Assembly (NCBI GenBank): GCA_900129675.1
Contig: FSRD01000004.1
Location: forward strand, 62,001-126,000
DNA: 64,000 nt
Source of the DNA: Bradyrhizobium erythrophlei
GTDB lineage: Bacteria > Pseudomonadota > Alphaproteobacteria > Rhizobiales > Xanthobacteraceae
Direction of reading: 5' to 3'
Part shown: positions 9,103 through 17,807 of the stretch, piece by piece
How positions within the stretch are numbered: position 1 is the first letter of the stretch
Layout: the number at the start of each line of letters is the position of its first letter
Notes under the pieces: generated by a model
The model's database searches: none
The model's input: only the letters and a program-made list of their open reading frames with translations
Told to the model about the DNA's origin: nothing
Made by a program: the position numbers and the translations under genes

Positions 9103-9501
9103 TCAGCGATTAACCCGAACGGAAGCAAAGTGTCCGGTGAGCGCGCCGCCACATTTTTCCGCGGCAATACGGCTCGCTCGCATCTGATCGCGCGCCCTCT
9201 CATCGGCGGTCCGAGGGGCCGTCGCTTTCAGCGTACGCCTCTCCTCCGGCACGTCGTTATCGGGCGTCCGCAACCGTTCAAACAGGTTACTGACCAAGCC
9301 GCGCAATCGCAGGTTCTCCGACACCAGATCTTTCATCTGCCTCACGGCCGGAACGTGGAGACCGCCGAACTGGCGGCGCCAGCGGTAGAAGGTGCGTGGG
9401 GTGATGCCGGCCGCTTCGCAAATCTCCGTAACTGGAACGCCGGCGCTGGCTTCCCCAAGCAGTTGGAGGATTTCGTTTTGCGTGAATCGGGAACGCCTCA
9501 T
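9103..9501 (-). CDS. Orphan IS3 OrfA-like helix-turn-helix protein
   Basis: 132 residues beginning MRRSRFTQNEILQLLGE. The helix-turn-helix section VTEICEAAGITPRTFYRWRRQFGG is that of IS3-family OrfA proteins. It is followed by a short leucine-rich stretch (QMKDLVSENLRLRGLVSNLF) and an unusual tail of about 55 residues. No OrfB transposase and no inverted repeats were found beside it. It is either an IS remnant or a stand-alone DNA-binding protein. Its position between the amide-transport operon and the formamidase gene makes a regulatory role possible but unproven. Confidence 0.6.
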   Translation of the reverse strand: MRRSRFTQNEILQLLGEASAGVPVTEICEAAGITPRTFYRWRRQFGGLHVPAVRQMKDLVSENLRLRGLVSNLFERLRTPDNDVPEERRTLKATAPRTADERARDQMRASRIAAEKCGGALTGHFASVRVNR

Positions 9502-9726
9502 TGGATGCTCCGTCTCTGAGTGTTTCTGTAGCACAATACAAGATCCGGGGATTCGGATCTGTTGTCGCAATGGTCCGTCGCGCGATTGATGGCGCGACGA
9601 TCAATCCATAAGCCAAGTATACCTCAGCAACGGCGATCCCTCACGCCGATCTGCACCACATGGCCATTGCGCGGGGATGAGCCGGGTGTGACCATCAGCC
9701 CTTCTGTACTCCGCCGGAGCCCACTT

Positions 9727-10665
9727 ATGCCGCGTCGCTACGAGATACCCAGTACTCCCCACAACATGGTATGGGGATACCTTGATAGCAGCACGCCGCA
9801 CATCCTGGAAGTGAGCTCGGGCGACACGGTCACGCTGCATAGTTTCCCGTCAGGAGGGAAGGAGACCCTGCCGGATGATATCAACCTGGTCCCGAGCGAT
9901 TATCTTGCCGCGCTCGAAACGCTGCCGCCCGGCCCCGGGTCGCATTTCATCACGGGACCCATCTATGTCAGAGGCGCCGCTGTCGGGGACGCGCTGCAGA
10001 TCGACATTCTTGACGTGAAGGTGCGACAGGACTGGGGGTTTGTATCGATACTGCCGCTGTTGGGCACGTTGCCGGACGAATTCACTGACTATGAAACCAT
10101 CCATCCGAGAATCGACCGGCAACGCAACGTCTGCATTATGCCCTGGGGGAGCGAGATTCCGCTCGAGCCGTTTTTCGGGATCATCGCCACCGCGCCACCG
10201 CCGGCCTGGGGCCGGTGCGGCTCGCCCGTCCCGCGTGCGTTCGGCGGAAACATGGATAACAAGGAACTCCGCGCAGGGACGACCCTGTACCTGCCCGTCT
10301 TCAATGAGGGAGCGCTGTTTTTTGCCGGTGACGGTCACGCCGTACAGGGCGATGGTGAAGTGTGCATCACAGCGCTTGAGACGGGCGTGACAGGAACGTT
10401 CCGTCTCACCGTGCGCAAGGACATGGAGTTACGATGGCCCTTCGCTGAAAGCGCGACACACCTCATGTCAATTGGCCTTGACGAGGATCTCGATGACGCG
10501 GCCAAGCAGGCCGTCAGAGAAATGGTCAAACACGTCTGCGCGCGCACCAATCTCACTCGCAACGAGGCTTACATGTTGTGCTCTCTCGCCGGCAACTTGC
10601 GTGTGACGCAGCTCGTCGACGGCAACAAGGGGATCCATATGCTTCTGCCAAAATCGCTCTTGTAG
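9727..10665 (+). CDS. Acetamidase/formamidase family protein
   Basis: 312-residue member of the FmdA/AmdA family, which hydrolyses formamide, acetamide or related amides. Seen are HNMVWGYLDSSTPHILEVSSGDTVTLHSFPSGG at the N-terminus, GPIYVRGAAVGDALQIDILDVK, GGNMDNKELRAGTTLYLPVF, and GDGHAVQGDGEVCITALE with the family's conserved acidic and His residues. The start at 9727 gives the family's usual N-terminus; the frame is open further upstream to a TTG but that stretch is not family-like. It is transcribed away from the transporter operon and probably handles the same class of substrate. Confidence 0.88.
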   Translation: MPRRYEIPSTPHNMVWGYLDSSTPHILEVSSGDTVTLHSFPSGGKETLPDDINLVPSDYLAALETLPPGPGSHFITGPIYVRGAAVGDALQIDILDVKVRQDWGFVSILPLLGTLPDEFTDYETIHPRIDRQRNVCIMPWGSEIPLEPFFGIIATAPPPAWGRCGSPVPRAFGGNMDNKELRAGTTLYLPVFNEGALFFAGDGHAVQGDGEVCITALETGVTGTFRLTVRKDMELRWPFAESATHLMSIGLDEDLDDAAKQAVREMVKHVCARTNLTRNEAYMLCSLAGNLRVTQLVDGNKGIHMLLPKSLL

Positions 10666-11515
10666 TGGTGCAGCCGGTTCTGCAATTACTTAGGCGGCCG
10701 ATTTGGCGGAGAGGGAGGGATTGCCGCGCCAGCGACAGAAACTCAATAAAATCAGGCATTTCTTGCAAGCCCGATGGCGTCGTGTGTACCAGTCCTGTGT
10801 CCCGAAGTCGACGGGGTTTGCTTGACCCACCATTCCAAGAGCACGTCGATCTCGGTGCACCGATGGGACGCCGCTATATCCAAAAACCCCTACCAACCTA
10901 CGAACCAACCATCCGCCTCCCAACCCGCTCACCACTTCCCTGCCTTTCAGGACTTCCCTTCTGCGCTTTGCGCAGAATTGGATCTAATCGCAGCGCACGG
11001 GTCGGCTCAGATGCGGGCAGTCGCAGATAGAGGAATTCGACGCCCCATCGCGTTCATCGGCTCCGGAATTCAACGGCCAGTACGCAACGAAATACTCGTC
11101 GACGCTTATGCAGTTGATCCAGTTGGAAAATCCCTGACTCACTTTATCCAAACTTCCAATGAGCCTTCCCATTCTTCCAAGTTGATGCACGGGGCCGGTG
11201 GGGGACCGTCCTTGGTCCCCCTCAACTAAAATGCCTCGTTCTTACGAACGGCAGCTTTGCGCCAATAGCGGTCGTCCCGACAAGGGCGCGAATGACCCAA
11301 TTTGGACTTCGTCATCTCAGGTATCGCTGCCGTCGACACGGATTGTGAACTGAACGATTTCGCGAAGAACTGAGCGCATTCCGGGGGACACCGGGTCAGG
11401 CACAAAGTAAGCAACAACTTGCTGCTACTTGAGGCGGCGGGGTCAGCGGCGCGGACCGTTTCCCCACCACCTCGTTTTATTTCGGAATAGCGGTCGTCTC
11501 ACGGGTGTTCCGCCG
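10666..11515. other. Gene-poor spacer after the formamidase gene
   Basis: About 850 bases with no frame that looks coding. The part near 11230-11420 encodes, on the minus strand, peptide strings such as RYWRKAAVRKNEAF that I associate with dispersed non-coding repeats of Bradyrhizobium genomes. The rest, including a CA-rich stretch near 10885-10930, shows nothing I can name. Confidence 0.4.
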
Positions 11516-12004
11516 TTAGAATTTCTTGCCCCGGCCATTCGGCGGCTTCTGATCAGTGCTGGCGCCTTTCATTTCGTCCTGTGTGACGCGGCAGTCACCG
11601 TTCTTGTCGAACTGCAAAATAAACTCACTCGGCTTGTCAACAAACTCGCTGCGGGTGATCTTTCCATCTTGGTTTTCATCAAAGTAACCGAAGTCAGCGT
11701 CGGTGAAGGAGGTCCCAGCCCGACGGATTATTGTGAATTCGGATGGATCGAGATGCCCGTCGCGGTTGCGGTCGGCGAGGGTAAATAGCCGATCCAGGTA
11801 GCTCTTCCACTCATCGCAGGTGTAGATGCCATCGTGATTGGCGTCCCAGATGTCGGCTCCGCTCGTCGACGAGGCGTCTTTTGTTGACCGGGGGCCACGG
11901 GCAGTGTCGCCGGCTGGAATGGATTGTGCAGAAGCCAACGGTGCGGTTGTCATAAACAATCCCACGGCGATGCTCATGCCGCGAACGGACCTTGTGCCTA
12001 CCAA
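11516..12004 (-). CDS. Exported EF-hand calcium-binding protein
   Basis: 162 residues with a signal peptide (SIAVGLFMTTAPLASAQS) and four EF-hand loops: DANHDGIYTCDEW, DRNRDGHLDPSEF, DENQDGKITRSEF and DKNGDCRVTQDEM. Each has the Asp-x-Asp/Asn-x-Asp-Gly pattern except the last, where the usual Gly is Cys. A periplasmic calcium-binding role is likely. The chosen start is a TTG at 12004 because AGGAGAG precedes it closely. The ATG at 11977 is the alternative and would shorten the signal peptide. Confidence 0.82.
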   Translation of the reverse strand: MVGTRSVRGMSIAVGLFMTTAPLASAQSIPAGDTARGPRSTKDASSTSGADIWDANHDGIYTCDEWKSYLDRLFTLADRNRDGHLDPSEFTIIRRAGTSFTDADFGYFDENQDGKITRSEFVDKPSEFILQFDKNGDCRVTQDEMKGASTDQKPPNGRGKKF

Positions 12005-12250
12005 ATCTCTCTCCTGTTTGCGCCCACAGCAACTCCGTAACAGCGCGGTCGCTTCGGCGGAATTAGGGACAGATCCGTTAGCAGAAATATGCCGTTACAA
12101 TCCCGAGATCATAAATCACCCCGAATTGAGCGGATCATCGGTGGCGAGATCGGTGGAGGGTTATTGGCTCGGCCAGTGGTGACCGGATCAAGTTGTGAGT
12201 CCAAACCCTAAACTAGCTTGGCGTCATGCGACCCGGACGCTTTGCCCCCG

Positions 12251-13462
12251 TCAAAAGCCAATCTTGTCAATCCACCGCTTGAGCAGGGGCACGGGAAAGC
12301 CTTCGCCGTAGCCCGCCGCTACTGTTTTCTGTTCATGGCCTAGAATTGCCCAACGCAAATCTTCGGGGCAACCGGCAGCCCGCAGACGGTCCTGCGCCCG
12401 ATGGCGCAGTGAATGAACGACCTTGCGACGGTCTTCGATACCTACCCCGTTCAAAAACCTGTTGAGGCGTTTCGACGCCGCGCGCGGGTCGCCGGGGAAA
12501 AGCCGCCCCACTATCTTGCGCGGGAGGAACGGGAGCACGGCGGCCGGAAGCGGAACGCGGCGAAGCGACTGCGGTGTTTTCCGACCGACGATGACGTAGC
12601 GGCGTCCGCCCTCTTTCATTTCGCCGTCGATCTCAAATGCTTCCGACAACCTCATGCCGGTGGACGCGAGCACGCGGAATAGCAGTTGGTCGCCTTCGTC
12701 AAGCTGGTCAAGGTTCTGCTTCACGTTCCGGATATCGGCTTCGTTCAGCGGCAGTCGCCGTTGCTTATCGTCGCGTTCCGGTACGATGCTGCTAAACGGA
12801 TTGAATTTCAGTGTCGCCTCATCAATTGCCAGATTGACCGCCGCCGTCAGCCATCCGGCTTTTTTCTGAATGGTCGCGCTCTTTAAATCCTGCTTCTCGT
12901 AATAATCAACGAGCTTGCGACCGTCATCCCTGCTGGCATCCTTCAACGGCTTGCCATTGGTGAGTTGCTTGTAGAGCGCCCACACCGCCCGGGCTTCGCG
13001 CTCGTAATAGCCAGTGATGTTTTTGTGCTTCAAATAGGTTTCGGTTAGAGCATCGTCCGCGCTCGTTGCAGTTCGCTGGCGTTGCTCTTCGCGGCGCACA
13101 ACTGCCTTTTGCTCACGCAACGGGGGTAGCGCAACTGCGAACTCGCCATTCGGTTCCTTCCGCACGATAGCGCCATTGTGATTGAGGAATATCAGTTCGC
13201 GGTCATCCGCAACAATTCGCTCGCCGTCTGGCGTGATGTGTTCCTGCCCCGGCGCGAACCGATGACGCCAACTGACTTGGATACCCGGCCTCGCCTCCGA
13301 CAGCCGCATCTTGTGCTCTTGGATGTAAGGCAACGCTAGGATTTCGGCTTGGGCGCGGTCCGACGTGCCGAGCGACTTTTCCGCCCGCGCCGGGCCTTGC
13401 AACCTGACGTACCAGTTGCGCGAACCATTGCGGAGAAACAGGTAGTCGATTTTGCGGGTCAT
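12251..13462 (-). CDS. Tyrosine recombinase (phage/island integrase)
   Basis: 403-residue integrase of the tyrosine recombinase family. The catalytic set is visible: Arg in ASTGMRLSEAF, His and Arg in VVHSLRHRAQDRL, a second His in AILGHEQKTVAAGY and the Tyr nucleophile in the same motif. The N-terminus (MTRKIDYLFLRNGSRNWYVRLQGP) resembles the DUF6538-like start common in rhizobial integrases. It appears intact. Four direct repeats lie just upstream and a tRNA-Ser-like att sequence is about 2.4 kb away across an inserted IS, suggesting the edge of an integrated element. Confidence 0.9.
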   Translation of the reverse strand: MTRKIDYLFLRNGSRNWYVRLQGPARAEKSLGTSDRAQAEILALPYIQEHKMRLSEARPGIQVSWRHRFAPGQEHITPDGERIVADDRELIFLNHNGAIVRKEPNGEFAVALPPLREQKAVVRREEQRQRTATSADDALTETYLKHKNITGYYEREARAVWALYKQLTNGKPLKDASRDDGRKLVDYYEKQDLKSATIQKKAGWLTAAVNLAIDEATLKFNPFSSIVPERDDKQRRLPLNEADIRNVKQNLDQLDEGDQLLFRVLASTGMRLSEAFEIDGEMKEGGRRYVIVGRKTPQSLRRVPLPAAVLPFLPRKIVGRLFPGDPRAASKRLNRFLNGVGIEDRRKVVHSLRHRAQDRLRAAGCPEDLRWAILGHEQKTVAAGYGEGFPVPLLKRWIDKIGF

Positions 13463-13773
13463 GAAATCTCCCGCGACTTCGCGCGGGTCCGTTAGCGGCA
13501 GTCGCTAGCGGCAGTGTTTAGCGGCAGTCTTAGCGGCAGTAAAATGCTTTTCATTGCAATGGTTTACAATAGCTTTGGACCCGGCCAATCTCCCTCCCCT
13601 AGGGAGCGCCATAAAATCAAACAGTTATTGGATCGACAAAACTGGGTGTCCAGTTTGTGTCTCGTCTGAAATTCCATTCTCGCACTTCATCCGCGTGCGC
13701 CGGCAAACTTGCCGGATGATTTCAGCAGCCCGGCGGGCTAACAGTTGATAGGAAGGGTTGCGGGCGATCCATC
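13463..13773. other. Integrase upstream region
   Basis: About 310 bases between the integrase start and the IS. The near part holds the four direct repeats described separately. The rest includes a GCCGGCAAACTTGCCGG hairpin near 13698 and no convincing gene. Confidence 0.4.
13493..13540. repeat. Four direct repeats of TAGCGGCAGT upstream of the integrase
   Basis: Identical 10-mers TAGCGGCAGT at 13493-13502, 13506-13515, 13519-13528 and 13531-13540, spaced 12-13 bases apart, 31-78 bases upstream of the integrase start. The regular spacing slightly above one helical turn and the place before an int gene fit arm-type integrase sites or operator repeats. That function is inferred. Confidence 0.75.
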
Positions 13774-15801
13774 TAACCCAACTTGCGCAGAATCGTACCC
13801 TCCCTATAGGCAAATCAATGCCTTAGCCAAAAAGTTGGCACTACATTTTTGGTGCGGGGTGAAGATTAAGCGCTGTGTTCGAGAGCTGGCAAGTGTTGCT
13901 GGGCGAGGCGCATTCGCTTTGGCAGGACGATACCGAGACGATTGAGGAGAGCGGCCTGTGCCGGGTCTGGCTGGGTCACGCAGCGCAGGCGAATCTGACC
14001 ATGCGCTGCGGTCGGCAGAACGACGTCCTGGGACTGAATGCGTTTGAGTTCTTCCAGGATGATGCGCGGCGAATTACCGAGACCTGCGCGGCTCTGCCAC
14101 ATCTCCAGGCTCTTCCACAGCACGAAGGCAAGAAAGCAGACGAGGATATGAGCCTGCACGCGATCTTCGCGCTGGTGCCAGATTGGACGGAGGTTGAGTT
14201 GGTCCTTCTGGATGCGAAAAGCGGCTTCGGCCTGCGTGAGCTGGATATAGGCCTTCCAGAGCTGCTGATCGCTCCAATCGCAGATGTTCGAACGCAACAG
14301 ATAGGCGCCTTCTGAAAGGGCGGCCCAGTCGTCGAAGGCGGCGTTGTAAACGACGCCAAGGCGGAAACCCGCAGGGCAGCCATCCGGCTCCAGCGTGATC
14401 GCGAAGCGGGCGGCGGATCGCTGGTTTTGCTGCAGGATGCGGCCGATCTGCCGGTTCACCGTCGCCGGATCGATGCGTTTCTTCGAACGAGCCAGCCGCG
14501 CGGCCAGGCGCCCGAGCGCCTCTTCGATCCGCCGGCTGAACTTGTCGTGCATGGCCCGCTCTTTGCTGCGCCGGTCGGCCGAGCGGCACAGGATCACGGT
14601 CTCCCCGGTCTCGGAGTGGCGCGTGAGTTTGACCTCGACGCCTTCGTGGACCATGCGCCAGCCATCCGAGCGAGCGAGTTCAAAGGCGAACTTCTTCAGT
14701 TCCGACTTCGGCGCACCGATGATGTAGCGCCGGCCGGTCTGGCGCAGCCAGACCAGATTGTCTGCACTGGCCATGCCGCGGTCGGTGATCCAGACCCGCC
14801 CCAGCATGCCATGCCGGGCCTCCATGGTGGCCACGATCGTCTGCAAGGTTCGGGAATCGTGGGTATTGCCGGCGAACACCTCGTAGCCCAAAGGAAAGCC
14901 GTCGAAGGTCACGACCAGGGCGATGCACACCTGCTTGCAGTCGGGGCGATGATCGCGGGAATAACCGCGTTGCGCCTGCGGATTCGCCTCGGCCTGGCCC
15001 TCAAAATACGTGCTCGTCACGTCGTAGAGCAGCACCTCGTTCTGGATTGCGAACAACTCGCCGCAGCGCTGCGACAGATGCGCTTCGAGTTCGGCCTTGT
15101 GTGCGAGCAGATGATCGAGCCCGCGATAGAGCCGATCCTTGTTGACCTCCTCGTCGTCGAGCTGCAGCAAATCTGAAAGCGCCGTGCGTCGATACCAGTC
15201 CTCCGCGATGTGCAACTCGCTCGACGGTTCGCAAAACCGCGCGGCCACCAGCACGGCCGCCATCTTCGACCACGCGATGCGCTCCTTGCCGATCGGCAGC
15301 AACCGCTCGCACAGACCCTCAAGCCCGGTTCCGCGCCACAACGCGAGCGCCAGATACACATCGCCAAACTGACGGGATCGCTCGATGCGGATGCCCTTCA
15401 ACCGCACCGACACCGTCAATTGCTCGCTACCATCATCGAACAGCTGCGCGCGCTCGGGACCGCCGATCAGCCGACGCGCCAGCGCCCGCGCTTCAACACG
15501 TCCTTCTTCATCGAGCTCGCCAAGTTGCGCCACCGTTTGCTGAATGACCCGACGACCAACACGCACGCTGCGCACAACTCGCCAATAGCGATGAACCTTG
15601 CCGTCTTTGCGTATCGTGGTGTGGCGCAGATACATGCGCCCGAATCAATCCGACTCGCGGCCTCCAGAAAATACCCTAGGTTGGCACTACACGCCCAAAT
15701 CCCCGCTTCGCGCCGTCTAACCAATTGATCCGATTCAAGTCACGCGATGCAAAATCCCCGAAAATAGCGAAATCTCGCCTCTAACTGCGCAAGTTGGGCT
15801 A
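13774..15801. mobile_element. IS1634-like insertion sequence
   Basis: About 2.03 kb. The ends are near-perfect inverted repeats: TAACCCAACTTGCGCAG at 13774-13790 and the complement of TAGCCCAACTTGCGCAG at 15785-15801, one mismatch in 17. One transposase gene fills most of the element. No target duplication is obvious. A direct copy of GTTGGCACTACA occurs inside each end (13834 and 15680). The IS separates the integrase promoter region from the tRNA-Ser-like sequence. Confidence 0.75.
13866..15635 (-). CDS. IS1634-family DDE transposase
   Basis: 589-residue single-frame transposase. The IS4-superfamily pattern is seen: LLYDVTSTYFEG with the first Asp, WITDRGMASADN with the second, and the late YIQLTQAEAAFRIQKDQL motif with the Glu. 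The N-terminus MYLRHTTIRKDGKVHRYWRVVRS is typical of IS1634-type proteins. It appears complete and is bounded by the inverted repeats of its element. Confidence 0.9.
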   Translation of the reverse strand: MYLRHTTIRKDGKVHRYWRVVRSVRVGRRVIQQTVAQLGELDEEGRVEARALARRLIGGPERAQLFDDGSEQLTVSVRLKGIRIERSRQFGDVYLALALWRGTGLEGLCERLLPIGKERIAWSKMAAVLVAARFCEPSSELHIAEDWYRRTALSDLLQLDDEEVNKDRLYRGLDHLLAHKAELEAHLSQRCGELFAIQNEVLLYDVTSTYFEGQAEANPQAQRGYSRDHRPDCKQVCIALVVTFDGFPLGYEVFAGNTHDSRTLQTIVATMEARHGMLGRVWITDRGMASADNLVWLRQTGRRYIIGAPKSELKKFAFELARSDGWRMVHEGVEVKLTRHSETGETVILCRSADRRSKERAMHDKFSRRIEEALGRLAARLARSKKRIDPATVNRQIGRILQQNQRSAARFAITLEPDGCPAGFRLGVVYNAAFDDWAALSEGAYLLRSNICDWSDQQLWKAYIQLTQAEAAFRIQKDQLNLRPIWHQREDRVQAHILVCFLAFVLWKSLEMWQSRAGLGNSPRIILEELKRIQSQDVVLPTAAHGQIRLRCVTQPDPAQAALLNRLGIVLPKRMRLAQQHLPALEHSA

Positions 15802-15852
15802 ACATTGCCGCTGTGGCACCGCGTCGGCAAAAACCGCGAGGTCAAACGCTAA

Positions 15853-15881
15853 CGGGGGTGAGAGTCCCACTCTCTCCGCCA
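15853..15881 (+). other. tRNA-Ser 3'-end-like sequence, possible attachment site
   Basis: The stretch ends CTCTCTCCGCCA, matching the 3' acceptor half and CCA of serine tRNAs. The upstream part (GGTGAGAGTCCCA) departs from the T-arm consensus GGTTCGAATCC, and no full tRNA precedes it. It may be the partial tRNA copy left at one end of an element integrated by the recombinase at 12251-13462. It also forms a hairpin GAGAG-N7-CTCTC, so a chance resemblance is not excluded. Confidence 0.4.
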
Positions 15882-16010
15882 TACAGCGTCAGAAGTCCTT
15901 ATAAATCAGTGCTTTCCGAATCCGATCGCTTGTCGGCCCATACTTCCGCCCATATTCCGTCTGTGGCGGGAAAAGAGCGCTGTCGGTGAAGTTCTGGCTG
16001 GCGGTTTATG

Positions 16011-16769
16011 TCATGGCGTACCGGCTATCGACCTTCTAGCAACGATCAGAGAGACGTTGTCTCGGCCCCCGGCGCGGAAGGCCTTGCCGGCCAGATTACG
16101 CACAGCGCGGATGGGATCGTTGGTACTCAGAGCGTGCGCGATCTCATTATCGTCGACCATGTCAGCGAGCCCGTCGCTGCATAGCAGCAGGGCTTCATCA
16201 GGTCCGAGCGGCGCATCGACATTGACGTGGGGTTCGATGGCAACGGGCAACGAGGAGCCGCCCAGTGCTTGGGTGATGGCATGCGATCTGCGACGGCCTG
16301 AGCGATTGTTCTCTTCGCCAGTGACATCGTCGTGGCTGAGCTGAATTAGCCGGCCGGCGCTGAAGAGGTAGGAGCGGCTATCGCCGACGTTGAAGGTGAG
16401 CACCGCTGCTGGGGTGAGGAACGCCCCGACCAATGTCGTCCCCATGCCAAGTGCCGCCTCGTGCTGTTGCATCAGCGCGTACAGATGTTGATTGGCATCC
16501 TTGATCGCTTCGGCGCACGATTCTGGATTCGAAATCCGGGCGCCGGCAGCAACCAGATGGTCGAGCACCGCACGGCTGGCCGTCGCGCCCTGCGCGTGGC
16601 CACCCATCCCGTCCGCGACCATCAGGAGGTAGCCATTGCCCGACACCGTCATGGCGACGGGCGTGCTCATGTCGCCGGTTAGGACACGAGTGTCGATGGC
16701 GATGGCGTCCTCGTTCGCTGGACGCACGCGACCGCGATGGGTGAATGCAGCTATGGACCAGTGCGGCAT
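16011..16769 (-). CDS. PP2C-family serine/threonine phosphatase
   Basis: 252 residues with the metal-binding motifs of bacterial PP2C enzymes: RPANEDAIAI, LMVADGMGGHAQG, LLLCSDGLADMV and GGRDNVSLIVA. The protein has no membrane segment, so it is probably a cytoplasmic phosphoprotein phosphatase. It starts 18 bases after the restored stop of the GYF-domain gene upstream, so the two were probably one operon. No matching Ser/Thr kinase lies next to it; the kinase-like protein at 42 kb is far away. Confidence 0.9.
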   Translation of the reverse strand: MPHWSIAAFTHRGRVRPANEDAIAIDTRVLTGDMSTPVAMTVSGNGYLLMVADGMGGHAQGATASRAVLDHLVAAGARISNPESCAEAIKDANQHLYALMQQHEAALGMGTTLVGAFLTPAAVLTFNVGDSRSYLFSAGRLIQLSHDDVTGEENNRSGRRRSHAITQALGGSSLPVAIEPHVNVDAPLGPDEALLLCSDGLADMVDDNEIAHALSTNDPIRAVRNLAGKAFRAGGRDNVSLIVARRSIAGTP

Positions 16770-16787
16770 GTTTATACGATCGGTGTC

Positions 16788-17377
16788 CTACCGTAAGAAA
16801 AAGCCGCCCGGAAGCGACATCAAGAAAGAAATGATAAAGCAGGTGACCCACACGATCCCATAGCTCGGAAACTGCCGCAGCCGCTTCGCACGTAGAAACA
16901 GGTAGACCGGGGCCAGAAGAATTCCAAAGTAAGCCACTTGTCGGCATAGCCCGCGCGCTTCAGTTGCCGTTCGTCGAAAAGACAGAACGCGGCGTTTAAC
17001 ACCAGTGGAACGCCAAGGCTGACGAACTGGGCGAAGGAGTGATCCCCGTACGGATTCTCCATGATTTCAGCGTCGCGCCATCCAGTAAGGATTGCATAGC
17101 CGATGGGAGCAATGGCCAGCGTCCAGACGAGGCTATTGTTCACATGCGTTGGGGCGACGGGCGGAGGGCTATCCTCAAGATGTGCGCCGAGATGAGTGGT
17201 CCGTAGAGGCTGCCAATCGGCAAGACCTTTACGCCAAACAGGCGTATCGCCGCTGATTTTCTCCGCGCGCAAAAGTTCCAACAGACTGACCGTGGTTATG
17301 GGACCTCTACGCTGGCCGTTCTCGGTGAAATACCAAACGCTAGTGCTTGCCCCATCTGTTTCGATCGTATCGCTCAT
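16788..17377 (-). pseudogene. GYF_2 (DUF4339) domain membrane protein, frameshifted
   Basis: Starts MSDTIETDGASTSVWYFTENGQRRGPITTVSLLELLRAEKIS, a GYF_2/DUF4339 domain, followed by membrane segments (LVWTLAIAPIGYAIL and FVSLGVPLVLNAAFCLF). After AGYADKWLT near 16930 the frame runs into cysteine-rich nonsense, whereas the next frame reads FGILLAPVYLFLRAKRLRQF and then FIISFLMSLPGGFFLR before stopping at 16788. A one-base loss at about 16929-16931 explains this. The start at 17377 has GAGGAAG upstream. As written, the last membrane segments are lost. Confidence 0.75.
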
Positions 17378-17723
17378 TGCTGCCCCAGCTTCCTCGTTCT
17401 CTTGAGCTCTCAAGGATGTCGCTGAAAGAATTCACTTAAGGGCCGCCGATCTTTCGCTTCATCTCTATCGCAGGCTTTTCGGCGAGATCGCGATTGCGAA
17501 GATTGACTGCGAGGTAACGGTCCCCATGGGCGCCATTCGTGATCCAGAAGGCAGTGAACGTGCGCCGTCGCGGCTCCTGTGTACGGCGTCTAATTTGCCT
17601 GAACTCTCACGGCAGCGTCTGCTTCCAGGGGTACATCGGACGTTGCGGGCATGCGGCCAAACTGTCGCGATTGACCCTAATGTAGCGGACGACCCCGAGA
17701 AAAGTTGGCTGACTTGCCTGTTG

Positions 17724-17795
17724 TACATTAACCTCACGACCGCGGAAGCGCTCGGTCTCGAAGTGCCGCCGACATTGCTCTCCCGCGCCGATCGA
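17724..17795 (+). pseudogene. Remnant of an ABC substrate-binding protein C-terminus
   Basis: The frame reads YINLTTAEALGLEVPPTLLSRADR, closely resembling the INLKTAKALGLTVPPxLLARADE end of ABC_sub_bind (pfam04392) proteins, which are numerous in Bradyrhizobium. Nothing recognisable precedes it and the original stop is missing. The surrounding 17414-17807 holds no other gene I can support. A second remnant of the same family lies at the right edge of the window. Confidence 0.55.
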
Positions 17796-17807
17796 GATCG
17801 ACCTCTC

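Noticed and set aside
15850..15885. Complete tRNA-Ser gene
   Set aside because: Only the 3' acceptor end fits. The T-arm is aberrant and no anticodon or D arm precedes it.
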